Shown one piece after another: positions 48,456-62,969 of a DNA stretch of 64,000 nt. Made by a program: the position numbers and the translations under genes. A model generated the notes under the pieces. It had not been told where the DNA came from and searched no databases. It saw only the letters and a list, made by a program, of their open reading frames with translations. How positions within the stretch are numbered: the first letter of the stretch is position 1; every line of letters starts with the position of its first letter. The DNA is from Myoxocephalus aenaeus (lineage: Eukaryota > Chordata > Actinopteri > Perciformes > Cottidae). The stretch is taken from assembly GCA_038501785.1 (NCBI GenBank), contig JBAMJR010000065.1, positions 6,026,501 to 6,090,500 on the forward strand. Reading direction: 5' to 3'.

Positions 48456-50224
48456 TTAAAATTGGCATAACAGTAGAATAATATTTAACTGGGATTATTT
48501 GCACTGATACTGCAATTGTGATATGATTTGCGATATAAGAGGGAATGGTAATTTGTACATCATTATTCTCATTTTCATTGAAAAACATTAAAATTATTAT
48601 GTTGGGATTTTAACAGGTAAAACATTTCTGAATGTCAGTATATGATGTGTAGGCCAGGCACGACAATATTTCATTTAAAATGGAACTTTGACACACATTT
48701 CACCTGTAAGAAATGCATAATGCGACTTAATTGTGCAGCCCTTTATAGAGCGTTTTTAAATGTTCACCAAACCATGAGCTTACTATGACTTGAACTCTGA
48801 CACAAAGCAGATTCAACGTCTGGAACATCAAATTCAAGTGCTGTGCATGTAAGTGTTTATGCAAAACATGATATTTTTAAATGAATTTTGACTTCTATTC
48901 TATTATTATTCTTGGCGTTCGCGTTAACCTGGCCCTAAACAGCAGAATACTGTGACGAGCCAACTTTAATTTCTAGCCAGGAAGTTGCGCAACTTGGGAC
49001 GATTAGCCCTTTTTCCCGTATATGAAAGTAAACGGGCACATTAGATCTGTTTTGAATGAAAGCAAAGTATCCTCATGTTTCCTTTGAACGTATGTTTTTT
49101 TTTTCTTCCTCCGCTGGTCTCAGAAAGGTTGTTGAGACATAACATGTGGTTGGGTCAGACCCACCGCAGAACACACACTACTCTAAACAATACGCCACCA
49201 TGAGAGCCACATGGGCCCTTGTAAACAGACCAACGTGATCCAACATGCTGACTTGTTGACTTCATCAAAAATGAACACACTTTACACAAAACTTTCTAGC
49301 GGTAAATAAACACACACTCCTGCCAACATTTCCGCATTGTTTTGTTTTCACAAATCCCTTGAAGAAAGCTATGAATAAAGTCCAGTTTGTTGAATTAACA
49401 GATTCTCAGACAGGAACATGTTGGTGGCTGTTGCAGGAAAAACAAAAAGACGTCTTTGGCCTTTCTAGCACAGTGAAGGCCCAACGTAAGTTGCTTCACT
49501 GCTTTTAGAAAACACTGATAACATAGAAAGTCAAGGAGAGCTGCTTTTTAAACTTTATCCCAACTTCAACAACATTTAACCTGAAAGGTTATTGTCATTT
49601 AGCGAGTTACTTTGAGGTTAGCCTTCATAACAAACAGAGCTAAAGATCGGTCTGGATTGTCAAAGGCCATATCAGGGTTCAGGTCCACAACTGTGTGTGC
49701 TTTGCCCTGACCCAGGAGTGTCTGCTCATTGTTGGTCCGTACGCTATGACCATGTGTGTGTGTGAGCAGCGCCCTAACCTGACCTGGAGGGTAATAGGTA
49801 CACAGGGGTCAAGCATGCCTGGAGTGCAGAATATGTGGAGCAGGTTGCTGCATGAAGTCTGGGTGGGTGCGGCGGGATGGAAGGCAGGTGGAGAGTCAAG
49901 GGGTTAAACTAGAACAGGTTGGTAAGAGTGCAGGCATGCATGTGAGCTAACAGTCGGTACTGCATTGCGAGTGTGTGAAGTCGAAGGGGGGGGGGGGGGG
50001 GTCGGCCGGTTCCGACTGAGTGTGTGTGTGGCTGCGCATTGCTGCACGGCAGAAGGTCAGGGTTAAAAAGACACGGTTGTTTTAACCCTGTGAAATTAAG
50101 CGTTTCGCCCTAAAGGCCTAATCCAGATTTCCCAAAAATGCAAGCATATGGACTGCACTGCACGAATATCTGATATGGCCACAGAGAGTATACGTGTACC
50201 ATTTCACCAGCTGGTTTTAGGCAG
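48456..50224. other. unique DNA, no gene seen
   Basis: Contains a G16 run (49986-50001). Nothing coding supported. Confidence 0.55.
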
Positions 50225-50700
50225 GCGGAAAACCTCCGGTTCTCCGAAACTTGCAATATGTCTAATGGCCAGCAGGGGGCTACTCCTTCAGTTGCAAAAA
50301 CAAGTGCAATTTTATGAATTCTATGAGAAAAATGACCCTATACTTCTCAGTAAAAAATGGAAACATGAATTCATGATCTCAATAGTTTTAAGTCTTCTTT
50401 AAAACAGCAATGATGTTCATTTCGTAAATGATGTTCCCATTTAGACCATAAACCGGATTAAGGGCGGATTATTTATTGACAGTTTGCTACCCTACTAGAG
50501 CCATATATGACGTCTCCACGTCACTCTTCTGCAGTCCAAATATGGCCTCATCCGTTCCCCGGTTGCAAAAAGTCAACATGGCGATGGCCGTGATCCAAGA
50601 TGGCGACGGCCAAAAAGCCGAACAAGAGGCTTCAAAACGGCAGACCACAAATCAAAGGTCACGACGAATACGTCCACTTCTTATATGCCGTCTATGGTTT
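50225..50700 (+). repeat. dispersed teleost repeat, copy B (plus)
   Basis: Homologous to the minus strand of 30941-31365; blocks line up in the same order over most of their length. It includes CCAAGATGGCGACGGCC (50598-50614), a phrase common in interspersed fish repeats. The 75-residue frame at 50476-50703 lies inside it and should not be called a gene. Confidence 0.7.
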
Positions 50701-53033
50701 TAAGCATGCCCCTTTATTGAGCATGCAAGTTAGAGTAATGTTTTATGTTTTTTTTTTTCAGAAAAAGAACCCTTATGGGAAGAGTGAATAGTTCAGCTAA
50801 CGCAGCACAAGAGCCTGCTGAGCTCACAACGACATGAAATATCTTCATCCTGTGTGCCTCACACAATGGCCCGAGCTGCAGCACATATATCATCAAGTCC
50901 CCTTGAACGGTGGTGGCCGGCCCAGTGGAGTCCCGCGGAGCCCCTGAGTGGAATTCCTCCACTTACGATCATTTTCCACATTTTCTTCTCCAGTGCGCCA
51001 AGCCTCTCTTCCCAGAATCCCCAAGACACCCGAGATATATTCGTACAAAAACCTCGATCGTGTCGCCCGTTCATGTCATCGGCATTCCACACAAACCAGG
51101 AGCACCGGGGATTGGTGCTCGAATTAGTTATGAACCATTAGCTTTCTCTGCGAAACAAAACCTTCCAGTCTCAAGACGTGAGCCGGCAGCAGAGAGGGAG
51201 AACAGTGGGCGTAGGTGGAGGCTGCATTCCTTCCTTCTGGTTTCAGTGTCAGCCTATAAATGTCCGGTAAATTAATCTCATCCAGGCACAGGGCCATCCC
51301 TCCGTCCTTTTGTGTTTTTAAGATGCACATTAGAAGCTGGCTGGCTGGATACTTTCACAACTGTGAGGGTGAAAAGGCCACAAAGCCGACTGTACTCCAA
51401 ACCTTATCAATATAGCAACGGTTTGCACGAGCAACACAAACTAAAATCACGTACAGGCATCACACAACAACCCTTGATATTGAATATTCTGTGTGTAAAT
51501 GGATTTTCGCCCAGACTCCCTGAAGTGCGGAGTCTTCTTTTCTCTTCTTTCTCCCTCGGGAAGATGAGAATGCAGGTGAAGGAGGCGGGGAGTTCTCTTT
51601 CCTCCCCTTGTAAAATCACATTTTCCCCTCCTACTTGAAAGGATTTCTCCGATTTCTGGAAGCAATGGCGCAGACACACACACACAGACAGAGAATTACA
51701 GACACAAACACACACCATGAAGGTTAGGTACTTTTTTTTAGACATACTAATAACAGACTAACACTCCACACTGTGATCTTCAAAGCAACTGAAGAGGAGA
51801 GGAGAATGAGGCCACTGAGAAGCCCATTGAGCGTTTGGCACATTTGAACCCACTTAGCCTGTAAAAGAACACTTTAATATTTACAAATTGCAGTAAAACT
51901 GCATGCAGCACAAGGCCAAAGCCAATCCACTCCTGCAAACATAAAGCCTGAGTGAGGGGAGTTAATTTACAGGCAAAGAATGCAATAAATAAAAACAGCT
52001 TTTACAGTGTCATTTTAGGGGCTCGTAAAGAAGGAAAAGTTTCCTTTCTTCATCTTCAAGTGTGAACTTAACAGAATTATAACCTTTGAAACTGCGTCGG
52101 AGGCTTTATTGCTTTATCTTAAAGTGGTTTGCTGACTAATTTTTCGTCAGTATAGGACTGGAAAAATTCCCAACTGTAAAGTTGACTGCTTTGAGAGATG
52201 CTTGCGGTTAACCGTTGCTGCTGTCGGATCAGTCAGGTTTTGTTTTTTATTTATCTTTTACAAGAAGGCGTAATTTGTCGAACTGAAAACTGGCTGAGTT
52301 ACTTCTGTTGCCATGTTCATTATATAGGAAGTAGGCTGAGAAAAAACATTGCAGCTCCAATGTGGTCAGGAAACTGCGTTGCCAGCTACGGGAAGCGGTG
52401 GTACTCATTTAGCCTCCACCGCCCCGGATTATGTTTACAACTGGCATTATAAAGCTGTCTTCAATGACAGTGTCATATTTCATATTCTCTAGCAGATGAT
52501 TTAAATGCAACTGGAGCATCTCAAGAATTTTGGCAAGGCCGTATTTCCTTCAGGAAACAATGTCCTGACTGAGCTCAGCTGTCACCCCGTCTCCTGGGGT
52601 TTCCAGTGGGCCAGAAGGAGCTCGGTCTGTTTTAGGATCCTCACAAGAGGATGTAGGTAACATAACACATCTCTAAATCTTTGACCCCTGTTTGAGATGA
52701 GAGCATCAGATGACCAAAAAAATAAAAAATGGCAGCGGAATCGGAGAAACATCTGGATGGAGCCCAAATCCATATAGGTCGACCAACTTGCACCCGTCTT
52801 AAAAAAGAAGAAGCTCTCAAACATGCAGATTCATCCCGCATCATACTGTGCTTTGGTTATCGGTGGGCGAGGTCGTTTTGCAGTATATGTTGCGTAATAG
52901 TTTCTTCGGAAAAACTGCAGATAAAAAAACACTGCTAATGTGGAAACAAGGTTTGGGGGAAAATCTCTCACCGCACCTCGCAATTAGCTGCCCTACCCAT
53001 TGTTTGGATCAAACAATGCGTCTGATGCAAACA

Positions 53034-53034
<1 letters not shown>

Positions 53035-53113
<79 letters not shown>
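53035..53113. repeat. (AC)39 microsatellite
   Basis: Perfect 79-base AC tract. Confidence 0.97.
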
Positions 53114-53115
<2 letters not shown>

Positions 53116-56100
53116 CTATAAGTCGCCATTAAGTGAACTAATGAGTCGTGCCATTCTGGCACTCGTCCTGATATTCAGATCTAATGAGCTGAGTGTCCAC
53201 TGAAAGGCCTCCTCTGTCTCTAGAACCCTCCCTCATTGCAACCGGACCAAAGCTCACAATATCTCTCTCTCTCTCTCTCTCAGGCAAAACAACAGATGCA
53301 TAAACCGCAGCTCCATTGCCCCCCCCCGCCACATTCATCGAGGAAACAAGTGGGTTTAATGGAGATCTAGTTTGCTGATTACAGATTACTGCGGTAAACA
53401 ACACCCGTTTTGCCTCCGAAAAGAAAAGTAAACGCTGCGAGTCATAAAAGGTGATAAAAGGCAGAACAATAACAACCGGTGCCTAAAAACACGAGGGGAG
53501 CTTATTGTACCCTGGAGGGAGCTGCGCTAATGTAACACACTGCTCCACTCCATTCAGGCAACTCTCCCGAACTCCTAACAGTCCACGCTGTCGGTTAATT
53601 TTTTTAAGGCAGATCACGTAAAAATTGTTCATGTAAATATGTGAGTGGAGGGCCAGCCGGCGGCACGAAGCCACGCTGTTGTAGCTGTAGGCGGGGCCCA
53701 CCGCTTGTAAAGGAGGAGAACAGCAAAACCACAGAGAGAGCCTGAAAAGAACTCCTCGAGTACCAGCATCAATTACCACCATTACTGCACATTACCCGGG
53801 CCCTCGCTCTCTTCCTGTGTGTGTCTCCTTGCACTCATACGAGCCGAGCGCACCACTGCACCTCAGGCTACACAGGAGAGTGTGTGTGTATATATATGTC
53901 TGTGTGTGTGTCGCCGGGTAATATATCATCCCAGCTTGAATAGACCCCCAAGCCAGAAGTTAATGAAGTGAAATGAGACTTATTAGCCCAAAACCTTTAA
54001 AGTCACTGACAGGCGAACGTGGGGAAATGACGACGGCCTGAAATTATTAATGACAACGGAGACGTAGGTGCACAAAGGGAGCGTGAGCATAGGCGCAGTG
54101 CACACAATGTACATTGTTTGCGCCGGAGGGAAAAAATAGCGATTTTAAAAAGAGCCAAGCTTGAGCATTATTTTGTTCCCTCTATAGAGTTCGAGCGGGG
54201 ACAAACAGCGAGTCCACCTCCCCGGATTCGGCGCGGAGACTCGTGCGTTGGCCTCTCTTTGGCCCGCGGTGGATTAACACAAGAGTTGACACCATCATAT
54301 GATCCACGTGGTGCACATTTCTCCGTGGCTTTTACTTCTGGAGCGGGCCGCGCAGCCTGGGTCGGCTAAGCCAGGTAACGCTCAGACTAATTGGACAGGA
54401 ATGACCAGTTATCAGGCTGATTACTGCCACTCCTCATCAGGTAATGGCGACTCAGCGTGGGGGGTGGGGGGGCGGGTCTGTCTGACGTGCAGCACGTGAT
54501 TGGGAGGGGGGGTGGGCGGGAGGCCGCAGTGCCAGGGGCTGTTCTGGGGTCAGCCAGCGAACAGGGACGCGCTTCTCATCACTGTCAGATATTTTGGATG
54601 AGCCCCCTCCCATTCGGAGTGTGTAGGCCTCTTGACCAAAGACTGCTGACAGCCGGGGCCCATCGAGACGGTGGGAGGGATGTTTGTGTATTTTGTGTGC
54701 GCTTGTCAGAGGAGAGACGGCGACCGCGCGGGTTCAGCGCAGAGTTTCTTCCACTCGCTGCCTCGCCCTTTTGAATAGTAAAAGCTACGGGCGGCAAACA
54801 GATCAAGATAAATTAAAAAGATCGGGTTTCACCGCGGACCCCGGGGCCGACCCCGTGCCCTCGAGATGCTTTGAAGCCTGATACATCTGGTTGCCTTTGA
54901 CTGAGGGCTCGCGGGGAGACAGAGGTGTTCAGGTTGGTCTAAGCAAACCCCTCAGCGTTCGCTGCCCTTTCGTTAACCTGCATTGACCCCGCCGCTGTTG
55001 GCTCATCAAGACTGGGCCACTTGTTTCGCCTCAGGCCAGAGACCCGAGGGCCCCCAGGGTACCAGGCTCGCGGTCGTGGTTTGGATCACGAAGTCAAAGC
55101 CGGCCGGACGGGAAATTGGACTCGACAGACGTTGATGTGATGGTTGGGCCTGTTCTAAGCAGAAACAAACCATGAGGTGGATCAGTTCAATGCAGACCAA
55201 GTGAGGATAAACAAAGAGGTAGATCGGCTTTTGTTTAGTCCAAAATAAGTCATTCCCAAACCACGAAAGGTCCTTTGAACTTCTGTTTTCTGCCTCGTGG
55301 CTCAGCCTTCTCACTAAAACTAAACTTGGCTTTACTAAAACCAACTAAAATTGGATTGCCTACTTTTAAATACTGATAGAACGTCATGTGACCTGTACAA
55401 TGACTCCATTTAATCCAAGAGGAGGACTATTTCCCGACTTCATCTCGTCACATTCTCAGCTCTGTCCGACAATAACCGAGCCTCACCTTTCGCACTACCG
55501 ACTTCCCATTACAATAAATGATTCAGCTGCACTCACTCACAAATAACTCACTTGCTGGGAGAAATTGGACTGAGAGCTGACCCAGATTTACGTCGACCTT
55601 TCCATCTCCATCTGGCCCCGTTTCTTCAGGAAGTAGCATGGGGAATGTGAACAAGGTGGAATGTTATGTTAGCTCAGCCACAGAGCCGAGCGTGAGGTGA
55701 GAAGTGAAGAGCTGCCGGGAGGAAACTATTGTCTGGATGGGAACGGATGGGGGGGAAATTTGGTTTGTGTGTTGGCCTGCAGCCTCAAAAGCTGGCCTTT
55801 GATCATATCTCATCATCTACTGACTTCTAAAGGAGGATTCTGGGACATTTACCAGTGGTCAGAAGCTGGTATGAATCCATTCATGTGTTAGTCTATGTAA
55901 TGCCTGATCTGTCATCCGTCTCGGAGAACGGCAAGACGCAACGATCACTCAAAATGATAACAATGCAAATCTTTTCTCAAAGTCATTCATAGAGTTGCAC
56001 TCATCTGTAGACAGATGGAAGTAATTGTGTTAATGTTGAAAAAAAAAAGAGAGAGAACTTCAAATTCAGGCTACTTTCTCACCTTCGCACATCTGGCTAC

Positions 56101-56503
56101 TGCGTGAAAGTTGGCATGATTGTCGGTTTTGGTTACAAAAGTTGTTATTTTTGGGGGGAGGGCTACCATTGCTCTGTTTTGATTCTGGCAATTTGGTCGG
56201 AATTCATCAAATGTTCTGCTGACAACCCGACGCAGAGCAAACACTAACCACTATTATCGGCCAGCGGGTTTGCAGAGTCAGCAGCAACCAAAGCAGACGA
56301 CACAAGTCGAGTTTTATACAATCAGAGCTTCCTCTGCCGCTCACCGCTGAGACTGCTCCTCTTATCTCAGAAGGCAGAGAGGAGTAGCAGGAGGATGCTT
56401 TTAATGTCCGGCGTTGGGTTGTGTGGGTTCACTTTTATGGCTCTGCTGTCTCCGTCTCGCGAGCTCAATACTGACTACTGTAGCCTGCAGGCGGGATGAG
56501 GGA

Positions 56504-56528
56504 GGGGGGGGGGGGGGGGGGGGGGGGG
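56504..56528. repeat. G25 homopolymer
   Basis: Twenty-five consecutive G. Confidence 0.9.
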
Positions 56529-59245
56529 CACACAGTGTAGATGTCTGGCCGGGAGTGGCAGGAGGTGTTTTTGGGGAGAGAGTGTGAAATAGCATCCATG
56601 CATGAAGCAGATGACATAAAAGGCATGGGATCATTTGGGAAAATAAAAGGTTGTTTCCATTCAGCCTCAATTGTTTAATTTAGTGACACATTGCTCAAAT
56701 GAGTCGGATCCCTCTACTGGTGCTTGAATTGATTAATCATTAAAGTCATTTAATAGGCAAATATGTGCTGCTTTTCTCTTTTTTATATCACTGTACAACA
56801 AATATATTTGGGTTCTGTCTTACTATTTAAAAACATACTGATGACATCATCTTGGAATCTGGGATTTCATAGATTAATTATTACACATTATAATCAAAAA
56901 TAAATAAATGAATGATGCTGATTGATGATACATTTATGAAATAATTGTTAGCTGCAACCCTACACGGTACATACGGATAGTTATAAATAAAAATGTCAAA
57001 TTTTGAGACTCAACGCTATTCAAAAACCTCAAATAATCATGATTTTAGTCACGTTTTATGCTTGTGTGTGGGGTGCAAATTAAGGGGGGGGGGTAGTGTC
57101 TGTGATTGGGAATGCTTAAATGTAAAATTGCTCCTGCAGACATGGGACCGGAGAATAGATTGTCTGTTCAGGCCTGTGCGAGCATAGAAGGCGAGCGTTG
57201 CTCGGTTCTCTGCAGACCTCTGGGACCATGGAGGCTGGAGATAAGCCACCCGGCATCAGCACCCCTCATTCTGTCTCTGCCTGCTCATGTCAAACCACTG
57301 GGGTCCCCTGTACTGATAACCCCTGGCAGGAAAAGAACCTTTTATGTGGCCTGTCTGAGCCGTTTTACCATACCACACACACACACAAAGACACACATAC
57401 ATGCACATGCAGTTCTTCCTGCACAACACACCGGCTCAGTGCATGAATCCTCAAAGACAGACAGCACCGATGGACTGAAGAGAGTCGCTAGGTGGTGTGA
57501 AACGGTAGCTAAAGAGGGAGCGTGGCCCGAGGCTGCGGGTCAAAGTTCTCCCGAGGTCATTCACAGCGAAATTGACTGGCAGAGACAGAGAGAGAGCGAG
57601 GGAGGGAGAGAGCGAGGAGTCTGGGAGAATGAGAATGAGCGAGGGAGACAGAGGGACAACCTCCGGAGCCATTGATACAGCCCCCTAGGTCCCTTTGATC
57701 TATCACAGCCGGCTTCCTGAGGTAAACACGGGCTAATTGTCTGGATCAGGTTGAGATGCTTATCTGCGTTCGCCTGTCTGTTCCCTGGACAACGCTTCGA
57801 TGCGTTTCTTCGGCGACGCGAGCCCAGGCCGAGCTTGTCAGCCGCGATCAGATTCCTGGAGGTACTAATGGCTGCAACCAACATTTAAGTGCTTCAATCC
57901 GCCGTCCGCCCCCCCAACCCGCATATCTCTTGACCTTTTAATCCAGCGAGCGCCTCACAATTAATGCTTACCTGATAAAGAACAAGTTAGAAAAACCCAT
58001 TTAATTGTGTTCTTAACTTATCTTTTAATTGCCTGGTTACTTTCTATAAAAGGAGTTGGCTTTGTTCCTAAAGTTTTTGATTTCAGTTGAGCATCAACCT
58101 TGTTGCTATTTTGTCAACGGTGTTTTGGGATTTTCTTTTTTCACATTTTCTTTGTCCATACGATTTTTTGCAATTTAGACAGCAGGAAGAAGGGCAATAA
58201 CATCAAGAAGGAGACATAACAATAAGGCAGAAGGAGGAATAAATGCATTTTCAGAGCTTTGAAGTTGAACTTTTGGACAGGGGGCAGTGACAGGGATGAC
58301 AATATCCCTCCTTTTGAACTCCCTCGCATAAATATTGGCGCTGATGTTGTAATGGGGTTTTCCTCATGACCCTGCTACAACACAGACCTTCCAGAAACCC
58401 CTTCATGTGGCTTCTGCTTCCCCTTCCTCTGCACCCTGAACCCGCAGAGATCAGACACCGGGGGTCTCCGGGGGGAGATAGCTCATCCAGTGATGACGCT
58501 ACTCATTGCAAGCATGATTGGGTTTAGTGATGCCTGGGGGTCTGAGGCCAGATAGTAGAGATATATCAATATAGCATGGCTTCTGGCGCTACTGGAAACA
58601 CATCATTGCCTTGATCTTGGGAGAACTGGTTTCACGCAGATGGTCGCTGAAGGTTGCGTTGCCGAAGCGTATTTACTGTGGCAGCTGAATAAAGATGCAT
58701 ATCTTTTATTAGAGACATTTTATGTACATATTTTCAGCCTTCTCCTCTTCACTTGTTTTTAATAACCTTCGGGAGTTATCTGAATGGCACTCCTAGAGTC
58801 CATTAAGTTTTGAATGCAGCAAAGGCAACGGCCCCGCAATGAGGGCTGGTATATGTTCTATGTGTGTGCAATTAAGAGCAATGGAAAAAAAAGCCATTTA
58901 CACAGCTGAGGGTGGGATTTGTTTATGTTTTGATGTGGTGTGTCCAAATCTGATTGATCTAAAAATCAAATCAAGCTGTATTTGTAAAAGCTTGTTTTAT
59001 ATAGAGATTGTTTTTATTTTGTTTGTATTACAATCCCACATAAAATCCAATTTACAACTTAATTTTACGCTCAGCAGCCTTTAACAGAGCCAGTAAAGGG
59101 AGTTTCATTATCTGTCTTTCTTTTCAAATGTATTTTCCAAGTGGAAGAAAGAGTGCAAACAGTAAGGAAACAAGCCAGACGCATGTGTGTTTATGTACAA
59201 CGGGTTCATATGAGAACGCTTTTAAGTGTGTGCATTTTGTTCAAT

Positions 59246-59300
59246 TGTGTGTGTGTGTGTGGGGGGGGGGGGGGGGACGGGGGGACGGGGGGGGGGGGGG
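59246..59300. repeat. (GT)n followed by three G runs
   Basis: A GT tract runs into G17 (59260-59276), then G6 and G14 runs separated by AC. This is a potential G-quadruplex. Confidence 0.9.
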
Positions 59301-60474
59301 ACAGAGGACTGAGATACAACCCTGCATCACGCATCAGTCCTCTATCAAGTCGCGGCATCGTTCTCACCTCGGGCGCAGGACTCCACTCTGTCACTCAGGG
59401 TGACACGTGGAGAGGCAGCCCCCTGCCCGTGGCGTACAGAGGGGATCAGCGCCCTGTCACTGTCCTGTCACTCCGGCTTTGTCCACTGTCATGCCCCCAC
59501 GCTGGCAGGCTGAGGAAAAAAGAGGGTGGGTGGGGGTTTGTCACAACCAGTGACAGACTGACAGGTGACAGGTGAAGCCGGCCAGACAGCCAGTGGCACA
59601 GACGTTCAAACCTTGATACATTACCCAGTGTGGTTCAATGTGTGTGTGTGGCCCTGCATACAAACACATACAACGGCTCTATTTAACACCACTGGGATGG
59701 GATTACAAGGTCTTTTGGGGTTGGAAATGACACGATGAGACCCGTTGTGAGACTTCTTAAACTGCAGCGGTATCAATCCGATTGTCAGAAATTGTACAAA
59801 GTAGATACGAAGACGGACATCTTAATAGTGTTAAATGCAACGTAGTCTCCTCCCTTCTAGAAGCCCGGTGTTGTAATGCTCTTTACTTTCCTTGAGTAGC
59901 GTTTTCATTGGACTATGTGTCTACTTTAAAGGGAAAAGGGAAACATGCCATCTACTCTCCTACCAAGAGTTAGATGAGGAGATTGATGCCATCGCCCATG
60001 TCTGTGTGTAGAATATGAAGGTTAAGACAAGAGAAGGTTAGCTTAGCTGCCGCATAAAACCCTCGCGAAGGACCACATCCGATTGTGAAGCGTCACGTTG
60101 GCCACGTGGCAAGCCTGAATCATGCGTCATCCTCACTGTAAGGTTTCTAGACCACCATCCCCTTGCACCATATTCAATAGAGTGGTGTCAATCTTCACCC
60201 GAAGGAGCTCATTTTCCCGCACGTCAGTCGAACTAGTCCTTTAAAACAAGTTCACTTGTTGCTCAGTAAACCGTGACTGTGATGGAACTGTACATTACAA
60301 GGTTACCTTAATATTCACTCAGACACGGGCCATCGAGTGCACATCGGGTTACAAAGAGCAACATATTCAAACTTTGCTGATGCAGTACGCACACACTGAT
60401 ACTGATGCCTCAAATGTATATAAAAGCACCAGCACACTCAAAAGAGACCAGCATGCAGGCATATTTACAAGTAC

Positions 60475-60506
60475 ATATATATATATATTTTTATATATAT
60501 ATATAC
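60475..60506. repeat. interrupted (AT)n
   Basis: AT tract with a TTTT interruption. Confidence 0.9.
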
Positions 60507-62969
60507 ACAGAAGCAGCAGTGTATCATCTTTTGATCGCAGTCTGCCCTGCTGGAGTTGAAACATTCCCACTGCAGCGATGCTGCTGATGCTGTCAGATCT
60601 AAGCAAGGACCGAAAGTGCAACACATACCTTTGATGCCGGAATACGCTTTGGCTTCCATTACATTTTTTTATGCGAGAAAAGGTCCAACACAAAAACACT
60701 GCAAGAGCAAAGAGCTAAATGTCTTTTTGTTTTTTGGGGGTATTTATTTGTGCAGCTGCTGTCGAGATAACTCTTTTGTTCTCTTATTAAAAATCAGTTT
60801 TCTCAGACGAGCGATGGTATTGAATAAATCCCGAGGAAAATACAATGAGACATCAGGTTATTTAGGTGTAACCGAATTACCGGCAACATATGTGCTCGGC
60901 CCAATACGGGATTAGATTTACAGCTCTCTTTGTCACTCGATGGACTTTTAATGGCCCTTATTGCTCTTGGTCGAGGCCCCAAATCGAGCATTAGACCTTC
61001 AGTGTGGCTTGAATCTCACCCGGTGCCAGAGGTTGCACCCAAATCATTCCATTTGACCTGAATCTCCCATTCCATTACCCAGCATTCCCTGCGGGGACTG
61101 TAGTTGTCCCATAACACTTGAACTCTGACCCCGGCCCCCCATCAGGAGAGGAGCCAATAACGGCGAGGGAGGTTTTATAGGCACCCGGGCCATCTGAATC
61201 GCCTCGCCTCGCGTCTCTGAAGTCATAACAGTCATAACGATGCCCTGCGAGGTTTTGCTCTGAAATGTGATTTACTTCTTATTACCTGCAGCCATTATGT
61301 GCGGGGCAGCGTTCTGCAACCCTGAAAAGAAAATAAAGGAATGGAAAAATTGTCCGTGCATTTTATTTACAGTAGAAGGTCATAGCGTTGTTTTCCTGAT
61401 ACTGCTCTGGGGTTCAGAGGGTGTCCACACCTCCGTCGTGGGGTCTGCAGCATCACAACTGATCCAATGGAGGTCACGCCGGGTCAGTGTGTCACAGGCC
61501 AGTTTAATAATGTATAATTTACTGCGCCATCACTCAGTGTGTTCCTGGCTCCGCCCGAGGAATATGACTTATTGGGGCTTCCATTGCGGGTTTCTGGTCT
61601 CGGTTCAGTAGTTTTCATTTCATGAATCAAGAGTAAATATTGTGAATTCTGTTGCGTCTGCAATCAAAAGCTAAACAAATGTATTCACTTCATTACATAT
61701 CATTTCAGGAAATGATCAAATATTGGCACAATAATTGATAGATAATAATTCAGAAGATAACAACTTCAGAATAAATATATAGGGCAGCCATGGCTGTATA
61801 GCAAACCAAAACTGACTGAAAGATACAGCAGACAACGTGAACACAGGCGTTGTTCCCACAGGGCTTTGAGAGAGAAGCAGCGACTATAAACTCATGTATG
61901 GCAGAGAGAGGGGGGCAGCAATATATGCATACAGATTAAATAGACTGATTACTGTTGAAAAATCTTTATTTGTCTAAATGACATTTCTCAAACTGTGTTT
62001 GCAACACTGTGTTATTTAATTGCCTTCTTAATAGAGGGCTGCAAGGATTATGTGTTTTTATAGGCCAACCCGGAAGTTAGCATCGCGCTGGTTCCCCCGG
62101 AATAAAAAGAGACAATGGTCTTTTGCTAGGAACTAGAAGAACTAGAGAAGAACTAGCTTTCGTCGTGATGACGTTTTGCAGTCTCATTTGGCGTCCCTAC
62201 AGCTTCAGAATTCACGAGTTTACCGACATATGTTATGTCGTAGAACAAAATGTGAAAATCTCTTTAGCTTGTGTTAACCACAGACCTCATTCAAGAGATC
62301 TAAAATAAACATTGACTTCCAGACGAGAGAACAGGAAATACAAAAAATGCCGACTCATTTCCAGGTTTTCGGACTCGTTCCTGCAGCACTGGATGTTTTG
62401 GGGCAACAGCTGCAACTGTGTCAAGAACAAACTCCACGATCATGTAGCTTTACATGTATGCTATACTGGTGATATCGACACAGAGAAGGGTTACGTCGTA
62501 AGACTTACAGATACTTACACACCATAATCTCAGTTAAATCCGTTTGAAGAAAAGTTACTAAAATGCCTAACACCAACCCAAATGCGTCCACTTTTGAGTC
62601 AGTGGGAATAAATCTAAACCCTGGCAGTGTCGACGCCACGGTACCAGCCTCCGTTTACTCTGCATGTCAACGTGAATTTCATTAACAGGAACTTATCCGG
62701 GGCTAGAGGAGGAGAGCAAAGACGCGTCTCATGCGGCCGTGGCTCAGCGGAGATTGACGGACTGAAAACCATCCGCTGATCCACCGTTTGGGACCTCACG
62801 CTCAAACTCTGACATAAATATCTGACAAACAGAAGTAATCCTCTCCAAAGTATAGCTTGAAAGAATTAGTTTGGGAGAAAGCTGACATGAGCACATGCAG
62901 AAGGCACGTAAGGCACTTCAAGTGAGTGTGTTCACGCGCAAACAACGCGTTCACTGATGCGCACACTTA

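Larger units (their letters stand above)
50701..62960. other. gene desert segment, no gene seen
   Basis: Unique sequence with microsatellites and G tracts. TAAT-rich blocks at 53950-54060 and 60830-60970 look enhancer-like. The 189-residue frame at 57106-57675 crosses an AC-rich tract and low-complexity purine repeats and has no domain. The stretch 62060-62520 may be an interspersed repeat but is unassigned. Confidence 0.55.

Noticed and set aside
50476..50703. Small ORF with a KKPNKRLQNGR-like basic stretch in an overlapping frame
   Set aside because: It lies inside an interspersed repeat that has a second diverged copy at 30941-31365 without an open frame.
57106..57675. 189-residue plus-strand open frame, the longest in the window
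   Set aside because: It crosses an AC-rich tract and a GA-rich low-complexity end, has no recognisable domain, and frames on the opposite strand are equally open; there is no splice or promoter support.
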